DNA of 64,000 nt from Nodosilinea nodulosa PCC 7104. GTDB lineage: Bacteria > Cyanobacteriota > Cyanobacteriia > Phormidesmidales > Phormidesmidaceae. Below the pieces are notes generated by a model. That model saw only the letters and a program-made list of their open reading frames with translations, was not told the DNA's origin and searched no databases. The stretch is from the NCBI RefSeq assembly GCF_000309385.1, contig NZ_JH976537.1, positions 2,028,029-2,092,028 on the forward strand, in the 5' to 3' direction. The position numbers and the translations under genes are program-made. Positions 15,554 to 23,514 of the stretch are shown here, in pieces (the stretch's first letter is position 1; each line of letters starts with the position of its first letter).

Positions 15554-17188
15554 CTAGCTGTAGTCTGCCTCGGGCTCTGCGGCCCTGGGAGGGGCGGCGA
15601 ACCGGATGGCCCCCCACTCGGCCAGGGCTTTGACCTGCTCGACATCGCCCTCGGCGGCGGCGGTTTTGAGGTCGTGGCGGTGGTAGGCTTGGGCGATCGC
15701 ATCATCGCGCGATCGCGAGCTGCTGTCAAAGCATTTTTCCAGCGCCTCAAAGATGCCGACTCGGCGGCCCATGGTGGCGTACTGCCGCTCGGTGTCGAGC
15801 AGTTTGGTCATCAGTTCTAGGTGCATGGGGTCGTCCTGGCAGAGGTCGGCCAGCACGCTCCATTCGTCGCTGCCCAATTGGCTTTGGTCGGCCCCAGGGC
15901 GGGGGTCTTTGAAGATTTCCCCAGTCGCTTTGCGGTAAATGCGAGGCAGCGAGTCATCAAACTCGTGTTTATCTTCGCGCCAGATGCGGCGAATTTCGCT
16001 AAGTTCGGCAGGGGTGATCAGGGTGATATCGTTCATGCCCTCGGGGGCCTGGGCGCGGGCAGTTTTCTGAGCGGTGAGCAGTTTTTTGAGCCACTTTTCG
16101 CGCCAAACGCGGGTGTAGGGGCCGGGGATGGGCAGGGTTTCGTTAGTGCTATGGCGCTGAAAGAGCTGCACTTTGCCCGACATGCGGCGAAAGTCGCGGC
16201 GATCGTGGTCGTTGTAGACATCCAGTTCGTTGCGGAGGTCGAGCAGGGGCTGCATCCAGGCTTTTTCGTCGTCGTTAAGAATCATCGCTTCCATAGAGCG
16301 ATCGCGGCTGACCAGGGTGCAGACCCAGCAGCCAAAACGCGAGTCGCCGCAGCTCGGGGTCGAGCCATCGACCACAAAGGCACATTCGTTGTCGGGGGTG
16401 GCCCCCTGATACATCTCAAACAGGGCTTTGTTGCTGTAGCCCCAGGGGTTGGCGTACTGCATCAGGTACAGCCACACTTCGTCATCGCGCCAGTCTTCGA
16501 TGGGGCTGTAGATCAGGGTGTTGGGCAGGTTGCCCCGGTACAGCAGCGATTGCACCTGGCTGTGGGGCAGGTGGTCGCCCACGTTGCCGACGACGTGCTG
16601 AGCCATAACATTGGCGCGGCGGGGGCTTTCGGCCTTGCGGGTGCCCAGCACCAGCAGCACTTCGCCATTGGCCCGCACGACGTCTTTAATAAAGCGGTTG
16701 GCGGGCCAAATTTTAAGCCGCTCGGTACACCAGCGAAACATGTGGCGCGGGGCCGGATACCCTTTACCGATGAGGTTGACCCAAAAGGTGTCTTTGACCT
16801 CGGGCTGGAGCAGGTGCGCTTCGAAGGGTAGCCCCTGGGCTGGGGCGGTGGTATTGATGCGATCTAGGGACTGGCGCACCCAGGCGGCTACGATGGGGTT
16901 TTCGACCAGGGTATCGGTAGAACAGATGTAGACGGGTTTGGTGAGCTGGTCGGGCGGCAGGGCGGCGAGGGCGTTCCATACCAGTTGCACTACGCAGGTG
17001 CTGTCTTTGCCGCCCGAGTAGCCAATCACCCAGGGCAGGGAGTTTAGGCGGTAGAGTTCCTGAATTTCGGCGGTTAAGGCTCGAATATGCTCAATCAGCT
17101 CAGGAACTGTTCGCTGGGGCGAAGGTGTTGCGAAGCTAGGAAAAACGAGAACGGGCAAGGGAACCTCCATTTGCCAGAGCAGGTTCAC
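15554..17188 (-). CDS. dndC: DNA phosphorothioation sulfurtransferase DndC
   Basis: 544 residues. PP-loop SGGKDS at 58-63, HMFRWCTERLKIWPANRF, VLGTRKAES, and a cysteine cluster SCGDSRFGCWVCT, all characteristic of DndC. This iron-sulfur PAPS-reductase-like enzyme activates the DNA backbone for sulfur insertion, receiving sulfur from a cysteine desulfurase (DndA or IscS). No dndA is in the window, so a host desulfurase must serve. The GTG start at 17188 overlaps the stop of the upstream small gene; an ATG six codons later (17170) is the alternative. An AAGGAG sits just three bases before the GTG. Confidence 0.93.
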   Translation of the reverse strand: MNLLWQMEVPLPVLVFPSFATPSPQRTVPELIEHIRALTAEIQELYRLNSLPWVIGYSGGKDSTCVVQLVWNALAALPPDQLTKPVYICSTDTLVENPIVAAWVRQSLDRINTTAPAQGLPFEAHLLQPEVKDTFWVNLIGKGYPAPRHMFRWCTERLKIWPANRFIKDVVRANGEVLLVLGTRKAESPRRANVMAQHVVGNVGDHLPHSQVQSLLYRGNLPNTLIYSPIEDWRDDEVWLYLMQYANPWGYSNKALFEMYQGATPDNECAFVVDGSTPSCGDSRFGCWVCTLVSRDRSMEAMILNDDEKAWMQPLLDLRNELDVYNDHDRRDFRRMSGKVQLFQRHSTNETLPIPGPYTRVWREKWLKKLLTAQKTARAQAPEGMNDITLITPAELSEIRRIWREDKHEFDDSLPRIYRKATGEIFKDPRPGADQSQLGSDEWSVLADLCQDDPMHLELMTKLLDTERQYATMGRRVGIFEALEKCFDSSSRSRDDAIAQAYHRHDLKTAAAEGDVEQVKALAEWGAIRFAAPPRAAEPEADYS

Positions 17189-17496
17189 TCACTCCTTGGC
17201 ATGTATTTCACCAGTGCTTTCATTACCTCATGGGGCTGGAACTGCAATGGCCTATCGGCATTGGGAGCGCTGAGGAAATCTGTCCACTCGAAAATTTCGG
17301 CAAAGCCGAGCTGATGCAGAGCGACGACGATGGAGCTGACAGACTCCTTGCTAGCAATGACAAGGATTTTGACGGGTTCGCGGTCTGGATGGGGGTAGCT
17401 GTGGAGTTTGAGAGTGAGTTCGAGGTGAACTGGGCCAGACGATTCGGGGTTGAGGATGCGGGCACTGTAGCGGGCTGTGGGTGCTTGGTCTTGCAT
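17185..17496 (-). CDS. Small protein upstream of dndC, unknown
   Basis: 103 residues from the ATG at 17496; a GTG five codons upstream is possible. Not recognised. It reads as an alpha/beta domain with strands HLELTLKLHSY and VKILVIASKES, then SSIVVALHQLGFAEIFEWTDFL. No catalytic motif or membrane segment. Its stop (TGA) overlaps the GTG start of dndC, so it is the first gene of the dndC-MNT-HEPN-dndD-dndE operon. The position corresponds to where dndB sits in other loci, but it is far too short and lacks any DndB feature. Confidence 0.7.
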   Translation of the reverse strand: MQDQAPTARYSARILNPESSGPVHLELTLKLHSYPHPDREPVKILVIASKESVSSIVVALHQLGFAEIFEWTDFLSAPNADRPLQFQPHEVMKALVKYMPRSE

Positions 17497-17502
17497 AGTC
17501 TT

Positions 17503-17569
17503 GTCAACCACTAGGACGTTGCAAGGCAGTCTATCCTGCCTAAAGGTTGACCGTCAACCACTAGGATGT
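17503..17569. promoter_or_regulatory. Candidate operator: direct repeats and palindrome between dnd operon and XRE gene
   Basis: GTCAACCACTAGGACGT at 17503-17519 is repeated at 17553-17569 with one mismatch, 50 bases apart. The second copy forms the palindrome GGTTGAC-C-GTCAACC (17545-17559). The repeats lie between the divergent dnd operon (starts near 17496) and the XRE-type gene (17604). They are good candidates for binding sites of that regulator, controlling both directions. No -10 or -35 boxes are assigned. Confidence 0.5.
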
Positions 17570-17603
17570 GTCTGGATGGCAGAAACTCTGAAACCATGAA
17601 CGC

Positions 17604-17831
17604 ATGGGAAAAGCAGGCAAAGCGCTCAAGCAGGTTTTAGAGGATTACGGCATTAGCCAGTTTGGCTTGGCTGTGGCTATGGATGTGGAACGCAACAACG
17701 TTTACCGCTGGGTCAATGAGAAGCGTGATCCGACGGCTGAGACGGTCGTTGAGATTGTCAGGGCGCTCAAGTCTCTTAATCCTGATGCAGCGAAGGCATT
17801 TACAGATGCTTATCTTGGCGACGAAACTTAG
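17604..17831 (+). CDS. XRE-family helix-turn-helix regulator
   Basis: 75 residues, essentially one Cro/C1-type helix-turn-helix: VLEDYGISQFGLAVAMDVERNN forms the first helices, and VYRWVNEKRDPTAETVVEIV the recognition helix and following turn. It is divergent from the dndC operon and has paired repeats in front of it, so control of the phosphorothioation operon is plausible. Alternatively it is one of the many small XRE proteins of cyanobacteria that act alone or as antitoxins. Its stop is one base from the end of the convergent HNH gene. No strong ribosome site is visible. Confidence 0.8.
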   Translation: MGKAGKALKQVLEDYGISQFGLAVAMDVERNNVYRWVNEKRDPTAETVVEIVRALKSLNPDAAKAFTDAYLGDET

Positions 17832-17832
17832 C

Positions 17833-18789
17833 CTAAATGGCGATTTCCCAGTTTTGGCGGTGCCACTCTAAAGCTTCCAAGCTTGGCAGATAGCGTTGAT
17901 CGTTAGGCAGCAGAATTTCCTCAGTATGAAAATCTTCAATTTTGAGAGATGCCTTTGGTGGTTCCTCAATAAATCGGTTTTCTGGAATAACGATCCGGTA
18001 GCTCTCACTAATTCCAAACCAGCCATGGTCGAAGGCCCAGTGGTGATTTTTGCACAATGCTAAACCATTGACAAAAAGATCGCTACGAAACTCCGAAAAC
18101 GGTTGGATATGTGCTCCATCAACTAGATTCTGACCATCCTGACTTACAACGCGCATTTTACAAAACGCACAACGCTGATCGTAGAGTCTAGTGATGTTCC
18201 GCCGAAAAGCTCCGTTTCGAGCGAAAATCTGATCTTCATTTTTTAATTCTTCAATGCTGTAGATAGAACCGCCCGAGTCAAACAAGGATTGTTGAATGGC
18301 TTCAAATTCGTCATATTTGAATGCCTCTTCAATTTCAGACACATTTTGCGGAAACCATGCCCGAATTAAAATATTGGTTAATTCATTGCGATGCCTTTCA
18401 TCTTGTAGAAGTTGAAAAAGTTCGTTGTCAAGGTATGCATATTTTACTGCTGACCTCAGCAGAGGAAGTGTCCGGAATTTTGCTCTTGCCTGAATCGCTG
18501 CTTCAAACCCAGGATTTGACATCAGGTGCCAAAACTTATCCCCTGTCAGGTGAAAAAACGGCAGGGCAATGTTCGAGTGATGATCACTGGCCACAAACCG
18601 ATGCCAAAACTTGAGAAAATTCGCCGTCAGTTCTGGCGACAGATAAATCTCATTGCGGCCAATGTAGCCTTTCTCAAATAAATCCAGCACCGTCAGCAGC
18701 AAGATCGGCTTGTGGGGGGCAACACCACGGGCCTTATCTACCCGTAGCTTTGCAAATTTTTTAGCATAGAACAAAAAGTTCTTTTCCAT
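17833..18789 (-). CDS. HNH endonuclease with sulfur-binding-like domain (phosphorothioate-dependent type)
   Basis: 318 residues. The N-terminal part has RVDKARGVAPHKPILLLTVL (16-35) and ALPFFHLTGDKFWHL (75-89), the pattern of the sulfur-binding domain of ScoMcrA/SprMcrA-type nucleases. The C-terminal HNH domain has CAFC (207-210), DGAHIQPF (224-231), NGLALCKNHH (241-250) and FDHG. Such enzymes recognise phosphorothioated DNA and cut near it. Its presence beside dnd genes is paradoxical, because an active DndCDE would make the chromosome a target; here dndD is broken. It lies 26 bases after the Dnd-associated protein 4-like gene and is probably in its operon. Confidence 0.8.
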   Translation of the reverse strand: MEKNFLFYAKKFAKLRVDKARGVAPHKPILLLTVLDLFEKGYIGRNEIYLSPELTANFLKFWHRFVASDHHSNIALPFFHLTGDKFWHLMSNPGFEAAIQARAKFRTLPLLRSAVKYAYLDNELFQLLQDERHRNELTNILIRAWFPQNVSEIEEAFKYDEFEAIQQSLFDSGGSIYSIEELKNEDQIFARNGAFRRNITRLYDQRCAFCKMRVVSQDGQNLVDGAHIQPFSEFRSDLFVNGLALCKNHHWAFDHGWFGISESYRIVIPENRFIEEPPKASLKIEDFHTEEILLPNDQRYLPSLEALEWHRQNWEIAI

Positions 18790-18815
18790 AGGGCTTAGGC
18801 GGCGTTCTCCTCAGC

Positions 18816-19268
18816 CTATAGAAATTTTGATAGATCAAAGTCTGTATTAGCCTTCTGAGTTTGTTTTTTCAGCTTCAGTAACAGGAGAATTTGATCTGAA
18901 TAGTCTACGCTACCGCTTAACTCAGCAGCCAAAATCTCTAGGCCACCATTTACATATTGCTCAAAAATTTCGACTCGTATATAGTCATGCACTTCGTCAT
19001 CGCACAAGATTTCTGGATCTCCAGTATGAGCCAAAGCAATCAACTTAATGAGTTCAATGCTGCGAATCTGCTCTTGAAGAACGGCATCCGGGTCTTTTCT
19101 AGAATAGTTGCCCAGCGAGACTCGTCGTGAATTTTGGAATCCTAGCGCAGCAGCAAAAATTACAATGTCTGCATAGGTGCGGAAAGGCCCGCTTGCGCCA
19201 TCGCCTGAGCGCAAATTCCGCACCAGTTCTGCCTTATCCTCTGCAAAATGAACCCTTGCCAGCGCCAT
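18816..19268 (-). CDS. Dnd system-associated protein 4-like
   Basis: 150 residues, starting MALARVHFAEDKAELVRNL, with a SGPFRTYADIVIFAAALGFQ segment and a mostly helical remainder. The DNA phosphorothioation-associated protein 4 family has this length and character, and the location fits; I recognise it with moderate confidence. Such proteins are predicted helical accessory factors without known chemistry. It is followed after 26 bases by the HNH nuclease gene, so the two are likely co-transcribed and may work together. Confidence 0.6.
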   Translation of the reverse strand: MALARVHFAEDKAELVRNLRSGDGASGPFRTYADIVIFAAALGFQNSRRVSLGNYSRKDPDAVLQEQIRSIELIKLIALAHTGDPEILCDDEVHDYIRVEIFEQYVNGGLEILAAELSGSVDYSDQILLLLKLKKQTQKANTDFDLSKFL

Positions 19269-19397
19269 CTTAGTTAATCAATAAAAATTTCTATGTCAGC
19301 GAAAATTAAAGATTCACATTACTCTCATCCCTTAGTGCTCTCACCAACTTCGCCTTATTCTTCACAATCCGAATTTTTCTATGGAATCTGGCATGAC

Positions 19398-19745
19398 TTA
19401 GTGATTAACGTGTTGTTCATGCCACATTTCTCGCTTTACTTCCTGCACAAGTTCAACAACTTGCTCCTTCGATTTATAGCCACTTGCCGCTAAAGCCTCC
19501 TTCAGCTCACGCTGAATTTGTGAAACTGGGCTAAGAAAGTATTGTGACGAAAACATCTCCCCTAGCGCCTCAGACCTTGAGGCATCTTCAAGAGAAACCA
19601 TTGATTCTTGATCGCCAGATATGACTCGAATATTTTTTGTTTGCCTATTCTTTTGCTTCAGATAGCGCAAAAAATCAAGCACTTCTTCCAAAATAGGCTC
19701 TGGTGTTTGCTCTAGTTCTTGCAGTATTAATTCTCTGTTCGTCAT
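19398..19745 (-). CDS. DUF2281-like small protein, antitoxin-type N-terminus
   Basis: 115 residues from the ATG at 19745; an in-frame GTG lies four codons upstream. It starts MTNRELILQELEQTPEPILE and continues EEVLDFLRYLKQK, the helical N-terminus of DUF2281/antitoxin-type proteins widespread in cyanobacteria. The C-terminal half is a charged helix (EQVVELVQEVKREMW). No toxin gene is next to it; the neighbour is another small protein with the same N-terminal pattern. Confidence 0.6.
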   Translation of the reverse strand: MTNRELILQELEQTPEPILEEVLDFLRYLKQKNRQTKNIRVISGDQESMVSLEDASRSEALGEMFSSQYFLSPVSQIQRELKEALAASGYKSKEQVVELVQEVKREMWHEQHVNH

Positions 19746-19798
19746 TGCAACATCCACTGAATAAACGACACCACTATCAAATCACCCCTTACAAAGTC

Positions 19799-19993
19799 TT
19801 ACAAATGTTGCCAAGCATCCTCCTCTTCTGGCAAAAGCCAATCTTTGGCTAGCGAAGATTCGCTCAACAAAGCTGTTTCAAACGTCTCCTGAGCCTGAGT
19901 TGAATTCAAGAATTGAATAAACGAGAGCACCATTGTCAAAACATCTTCCGGTGTTTTATCCAATTCACGTAGTATTGAGTCTCTAACAGTCAT
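19799..19993 (-). CDS. DUF2281-like small protein
   Basis: 64 residues, MTVRDSILRELDKTPEDVLT followed by MVLSFIQFLNS, then an acidic tail ending LPEEEDAWQHL. It has the same N-terminal helix as the next gene downstream, showing tandem paralogy. Such proteins are usually antitoxins, but no toxin partner follows. A GGGAGA-like ribosome site sits upstream of the ATG. Confidence 0.6.
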   Translation of the reverse strand: MTVRDSILRELDKTPEDVLTMVLSFIQFLNSTQAQETFETALLSESSLAKDWLLPEEEDAWQHL

Positions 19994-20096
19994 TTTCCCG
20001 TCTCTCCTATGGATCCTAATCTCCGATGTGCTTATGGAGTGTTAAGGGGTGGCAACATTAACAGAATGTCGCAAAAAATCATTGACTGTTGTTTGC

Positions 20097-22172
20097 TCAG
20101 CCATGGCGATGCACCTCCACAATTTCGGTGAACTCAAACTCATCGGGGCTTTGGCGAATCAGCGGGTAAGTTTCGCTGCCTAGGCGCATCGTCGTATCGC
20201 CCTGAAGGTCATCCCTGGGAGAATTGTAGACCAGCACATATTCTCGCCCCACGCGGGGCAGCATTTCCTCTTCCACCTCACCACGCCACTGGGTCGGGCT
20301 GGCCATCACAATTAACTGATCGGCCAGCCCCGGCAGCAGCTTAGATACCTGCCGCCGGTAGATCTCATCCAGGCTGCCAAAGGGCGAATCCATCACCAGC
20401 GGGAACGTGCTGCTGTCTGGCCCCATCACCAGCTTGTTTTCGCTCCACTGGCGAATGCGCTCCACCACGCTGCCAATAAACGACAGACTGAGAATCTGGT
20501 TTTCCCCGGTCGAGGCTCCCACCAGTACCTCCTGGTTGCCCACCCGCTCCACCAGGTTTAGCTCGTACTTCTCGCTAATGCGGGGAATGTAGGCCTTGAA
20601 AGAAATCTCGCTGTAAAGGGCACTGAGGGTATCTTGCAGCTCCTGGCGAAAGAGAACGTCTTGGTTTTGCTTCAGTTCCTTCAGGCGATCGATCGCATCC
20701 TGGGCCGCCTCAATGCGCTTCACCGCCAGCTGCTGCTTGCTCTGGTTTTGCTTGCGATCGCGCACCTGTTTCCGCAATTGGCTAATCTCAGTGGCCAGCA
20801 GGGCAATCCGCTCCTGGTTGCGGCCCTTTTCTAAAATCAGGCGCTCACTGGTGCGATCGACCTCGTCAATGCGCTCCTGCAATTGGCGAATATCTTCGCG
20901 GGGGCTGGTGCGCAGCTGATCGCGCAGGTCTTCGAGGTCAATCTCGATCTGCGAGAGCTTTTGCTTGCAGTGGTTAATGGTGGCCTGCTCCTGGTCGACC
21001 TCGCGCCAAAAGTCCTCCTGCTGGTCTTCCTGCTGGTTCACCCAGCCCTCCAGCCGGTAGACCGTCGATTGCACATCAGCCAGCCCGGTCTTTTGCAGCC
21101 AGGCTTCTACCGCCTCGCGGTGGGGCGTGCCGGGGTGCAACTCCATACCGCAGATGCAGCGCTGCATTTCCAGCAATTCCTGCACAAATTTGGGCTTCAC
21201 ATCGGCGGGGAGCTGCCCCTTTTCTTCCTTGTCTCGCACGATCGCCCGAAATTTGTCGATCACCGAGGGCAAAAACACCGTGTAGCCCCGGTTGGAGATC
21301 GCCTGCTTAAGCACCTTTTTGGCGTCTTGCAGGCGATCGCGCAGTTCTCGCTCCTGCTCGGTGAGCTGATCCATCCGCCGCTGGAGCGACTCAAACTCCC
21401 CCGACTCGCGCAGGCGCAGGCTGTACTCCTGCTTCAGGGTGGACTGGTGGGCCAGCTCCTGGTCGATCTCGGTCTGTCGGGTTTCCAGGGCGTCGTGGGT
21501 GGCTTCCTTCTCGCGACGCTGGGCCAGCAGGCTCTTGGTCTCGGCATCGCCAATGCCTGAGAGCTCATCTTCTAGGGTTTTGCGGGCGGCATTCAGGTGC
21601 TTGATGGCGTTGTCGAGCACCTTCACCCCCAGCAGCTTTTGGGTGGCCTCGGCGATCTCGGCCCGGTTGTCGGTGCGCACCAGCTGCTCGATGCGCTCGC
21701 CGTCAAAGAAAAAATACTGGTGCAGGCTCTTGGGCAGCATCCGCCCCACCACATCGTCAGGATTTTTCGAGGCGGGCAGGGTAGACCAGCGGCCATCGTC
21801 GCCCACAAACTGCATCGCTACCTCGCTGGCCGACTGGGTGACCGCCTCCCCCCGCTTGGTGGCCTGGCACGATCGCCGCACCCGATACTGTTTGCCGTCG
21901 TGGTCAAAGGCCACCTCAACCCAGCAGCTTACCGGCTCCAGATCCCCCGCCTCCGCCAGCGCCCGCCGGTTCACCAGCTGATCGGGGGAGGCCAGGGCAG
22001 CGGTAAAGCGCTCGTACAGCGCCCAGGTAAAGGCGTTGAGCAGGGCGGTTTTGCCCGAGCCATTGTTGCCGTGAATAACGGTGATATTGCGGTCGCTGGT
22101 CTTGGCAAAGCTCAGCCCGTGCTCGCCATAGAAAGGGCGAAAATTGTAGAGTTTGAGGCTCAACAGCTTCAT
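20097..22172 (-). CDS. SMC/Rad50-like AAA ATPase, DndD-like
   Basis: 691 residues. Walker A GNNGSGKT at 35-42, YFFFDGERIEQL at 153-164, two long coiled-coil arms around CICG (339-342, a reduced zinc-hook-like apex), a GENQILSLSFIGS signature region, and Walker B FPLVMDSPFGSLDE. It is related to DndD but clearly different from the dndD at 12944-14794. It follows the small protein at 22169 with an ATGA overlap and belongs to the minus-strand module that starts with the PLD-helicase. SMC-like ATPases of this type drive DNA-end or modification sensing in several restriction systems; here a role in the restriction half of the Dnd locus is inferred. Confidence 0.8.
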   Translation of the reverse strand: MKLLSLKLYNFRPFYGEHGLSFAKTSDRNITVIHGNNGSGKTALLNAFTWALYERFTAALASPDQLVNRRALAEAGDLEPVSCWVEVAFDHDGKQYRVRRSCQATKRGEAVTQSASEVAMQFVGDDGRWSTLPASKNPDDVVGRMLPKSLHQYFFFDGERIEQLVRTDNRAEIAEATQKLLGVKVLDNAIKHLNAARKTLEDELSGIGDAETKSLLAQRREKEATHDALETRQTEIDQELAHQSTLKQEYSLRLRESGEFESLQRRMDQLTEQERELRDRLQDAKKVLKQAISNRGYTVFLPSVIDKFRAIVRDKEEKGQLPADVKPKFVQELLEMQRCICGMELHPGTPHREAVEAWLQKTGLADVQSTVYRLEGWVNQQEDQQEDFWREVDQEQATINHCKQKLSQIEIDLEDLRDQLRTSPREDIRQLQERIDEVDRTSERLILEKGRNQERIALLATEISQLRKQVRDRKQNQSKQQLAVKRIEAAQDAIDRLKELKQNQDVLFRQELQDTLSALYSEISFKAYIPRISEKYELNLVERVGNQEVLVGASTGENQILSLSFIGSVVERIRQWSENKLVMGPDSSTFPLVMDSPFGSLDEIYRRQVSKLLPGLADQLIVMASPTQWRGEVEEEMLPRVGREYVLVYNSPRDDLQGDTTMRLGSETYPLIRQSPDEFEFTEIVEVHRHG

Positions 22173-22339
22173 TGCACTGCTTCCTTCACAATCCGCAAAA
22201 TATCGGCATTGACCAGGCCGCGCTCGTTGCGATCGAGCCGATCTTTCTCAATTTCGAGCACCTGCTGAATAATCTGTCGCACCTCGGCTGGGGCAGTGTC
22301 GATCGGCTGGTGAACGTCTTTAGCGGTCAGTTTACTCAT
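22169..22339 (-). CDS. Small protein preceding the DndD-like ATPase
   Basis: 56 residues from the ATG at 22339, MSKLTAKDVHQPIDTAPAEV then a helical tail with IEKDRLDRNERG. The start was chosen over an upstream one because the longer N-terminus is low-complexity and a GGAAG site sits before 22339. Its stop overlaps the ATPase start (ATGA), a common arrangement in which a small helical protein accompanies an SMC-like ATPase in DNA modification loci. Probably a subunit of the same complex; no catalytic motif. Confidence 0.7.
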   Translation of the reverse strand: MSKLTAKDVHQPIDTAPAEVRQIIQQVLEIEKDRLDRNERGLVNADILRIVKEAVQ

Positions 22340-22415
22340 CGGAACCGGCTTCCCTGGTGTGTACCTGTTCTGCGACCCAGGCCCCATCCTCCTGAGATAA
22401 GGGCGGTAGAGGGGG

Positions 22416-23117
22416 CTATCTGTAGTCAATGGCCATAGCGTACCGCCCTTTTTCGTAGATGTACTGTAGCAAGGGCTGTAGCGCCAGAATCGGTTCTGGC
22501 TCGTTGGCCATCAGCGGTATGGGAATGGGGGGAATAGGCTGCTGGAGGTTAAAGCGGTATAGATTGGCCAGGGGGCGGCGATCGCCTTTCGATACCAAAA
22601 TTCGGTAGTGGCCGGGCTGTTCCCCCGACATCGGGAGAGGCTGCCCGCCGCGCAGTAGGCCGATTTCCACCAGGTGTGAGGAGCTGGCCAAAATCTGATT
22701 GCGTTTCCGCAGGTAGGCTACTCGCCCCTCTCCAGGGCGCTTGTTTTTGGGCGACAGCAGCTCAAGCACGGTGACAACGGTTCCTGTAGCCACCTCGCGA
22801 ATTTCGAGATAGCGTTCCGTCACTTCCTCTGCCATCGGCACTCTGACCTGTTCGGGCTGCACGGTCGGTACGAAGGTGGCGGTGGCAGTAGAGTCCTGAG
22901 GGCGCTGGTGGGTCACCACGGCAACGTCTGGAATGCCGACTAAAACCGAGTCTTCATCGCTGAAAAAGTAGGTGCGCTTTTCAATCTCAACCCGGTACTT
23001 CTCACTGAGATGATCCACCAGATCGTCAGCGATCGCCACAATCAACCGGCTGTGGATAGACGACCAAAGCTCAGGATTTTCAAGGTAGGGGTTCATGCCT
23101 GGAAAGGGCGATCGCAT
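22416..23117 (-). CDS. DUF4058 family protein
   Basis: 233 residues. It begins MRSPFPGMNPYLENPELWSS and continues with SRLIVAIADDL, IPDVAVV and VTVLELLSPKNKRPG, the usual DUF4058 features. The family is largely cyanobacterial, occurs in multiple copies per genome, and has a fold reminiscent of Uma2-type nucleases; its function is unknown. The start is the ATG before SPFPG. It sits 76 bases before the small protein gene and could be a passenger in the defence operon. Confidence 0.88.
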   Translation of the reverse strand: MRSPFPGMNPYLENPELWSSIHSRLIVAIADDLVDHLSEKYRVEIEKRTYFFSDEDSVLVGIPDVAVVTHQRPQDSTATATFVPTVQPEQVRVPMAEEVTERYLEIREVATGTVVTVLELLSPKNKRPGEGRVAYLRKRNQILASSSHLVEIGLLRGGQPLPMSGEQPGHYRILVSKGDRRPLANLYRFNLQQPIPPIPIPLMANEPEPILALQPLLQYIYEKGRYAMAIDYR

Positions 23118-23178
23118 AGGCTATCCCGGCCGCTCGGACGACGTCTCTATGGTAACGGCTGCAGTTCTTGGCAGGGCG

Positions 23179-23514
23179 TTAAGCTACCCCATAGCCGGTA
23201 TAGGGGCGTTTATAAGCTGGGTGCAACCCTAAAACGATGTCCTCCTTAGAAATACCCATCTCGACTAGCTCTTGGCCAACATCAATATCGGTTGTGTTTT
23301 GCTGAAGCCAAATCTTACCGTCTTTGATATCGAAATGGAGCACAGTGTGATAAATGCGGTGCAGCCCTCGCCAGCCGACACGCATTAATTGGTAGCGGTC
23401 ATGGGCAGGATCAAAAAAGAGTGCATTCTCGATGTCTTGATCGGTTGATCCATGCTGGCTATGCCGCTCTAAAAGAGTTTGGATAGCCTGACGATAGTGA
23501 GCTAATTTATCCAC
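23179..23514 (-). CDS. xisI: XisI-like protein
   Basis: 111 residues with the XisI hallmarks: MDKLAHYRQAIQTLLE, a DRYQLMRVGW segment, VLHFDIKDGKIWLQQNTT, and LVEMGISKEDIVLGLHPA near the C-terminus. XisI was named from the excision control of the fdxN element in heterocystous cyanobacteria, but homologues are scattered widely and always paired with XisH. Here it overlaps xisH by 13 bases. Direct evidence of recombination control is lacking. Confidence 0.92.
   Translation of the reverse strand: MDKLAHYRQAIQTLLERHSQHGSTDQDIENALFFDPAHDRYQLMRVGWRGLHRIYHTVLHFDIKDGKIWLQQNTTDIDVGQELVEMGISKEDIVLGLHPAYKRPYTGYGVA

Noticed and set aside
22416-23117. DUF4058 gene as part of the defence system
   Set aside because: The family is spread through cyanobacterial genomes in many contexts, so its place in the operon alone is weak evidence.
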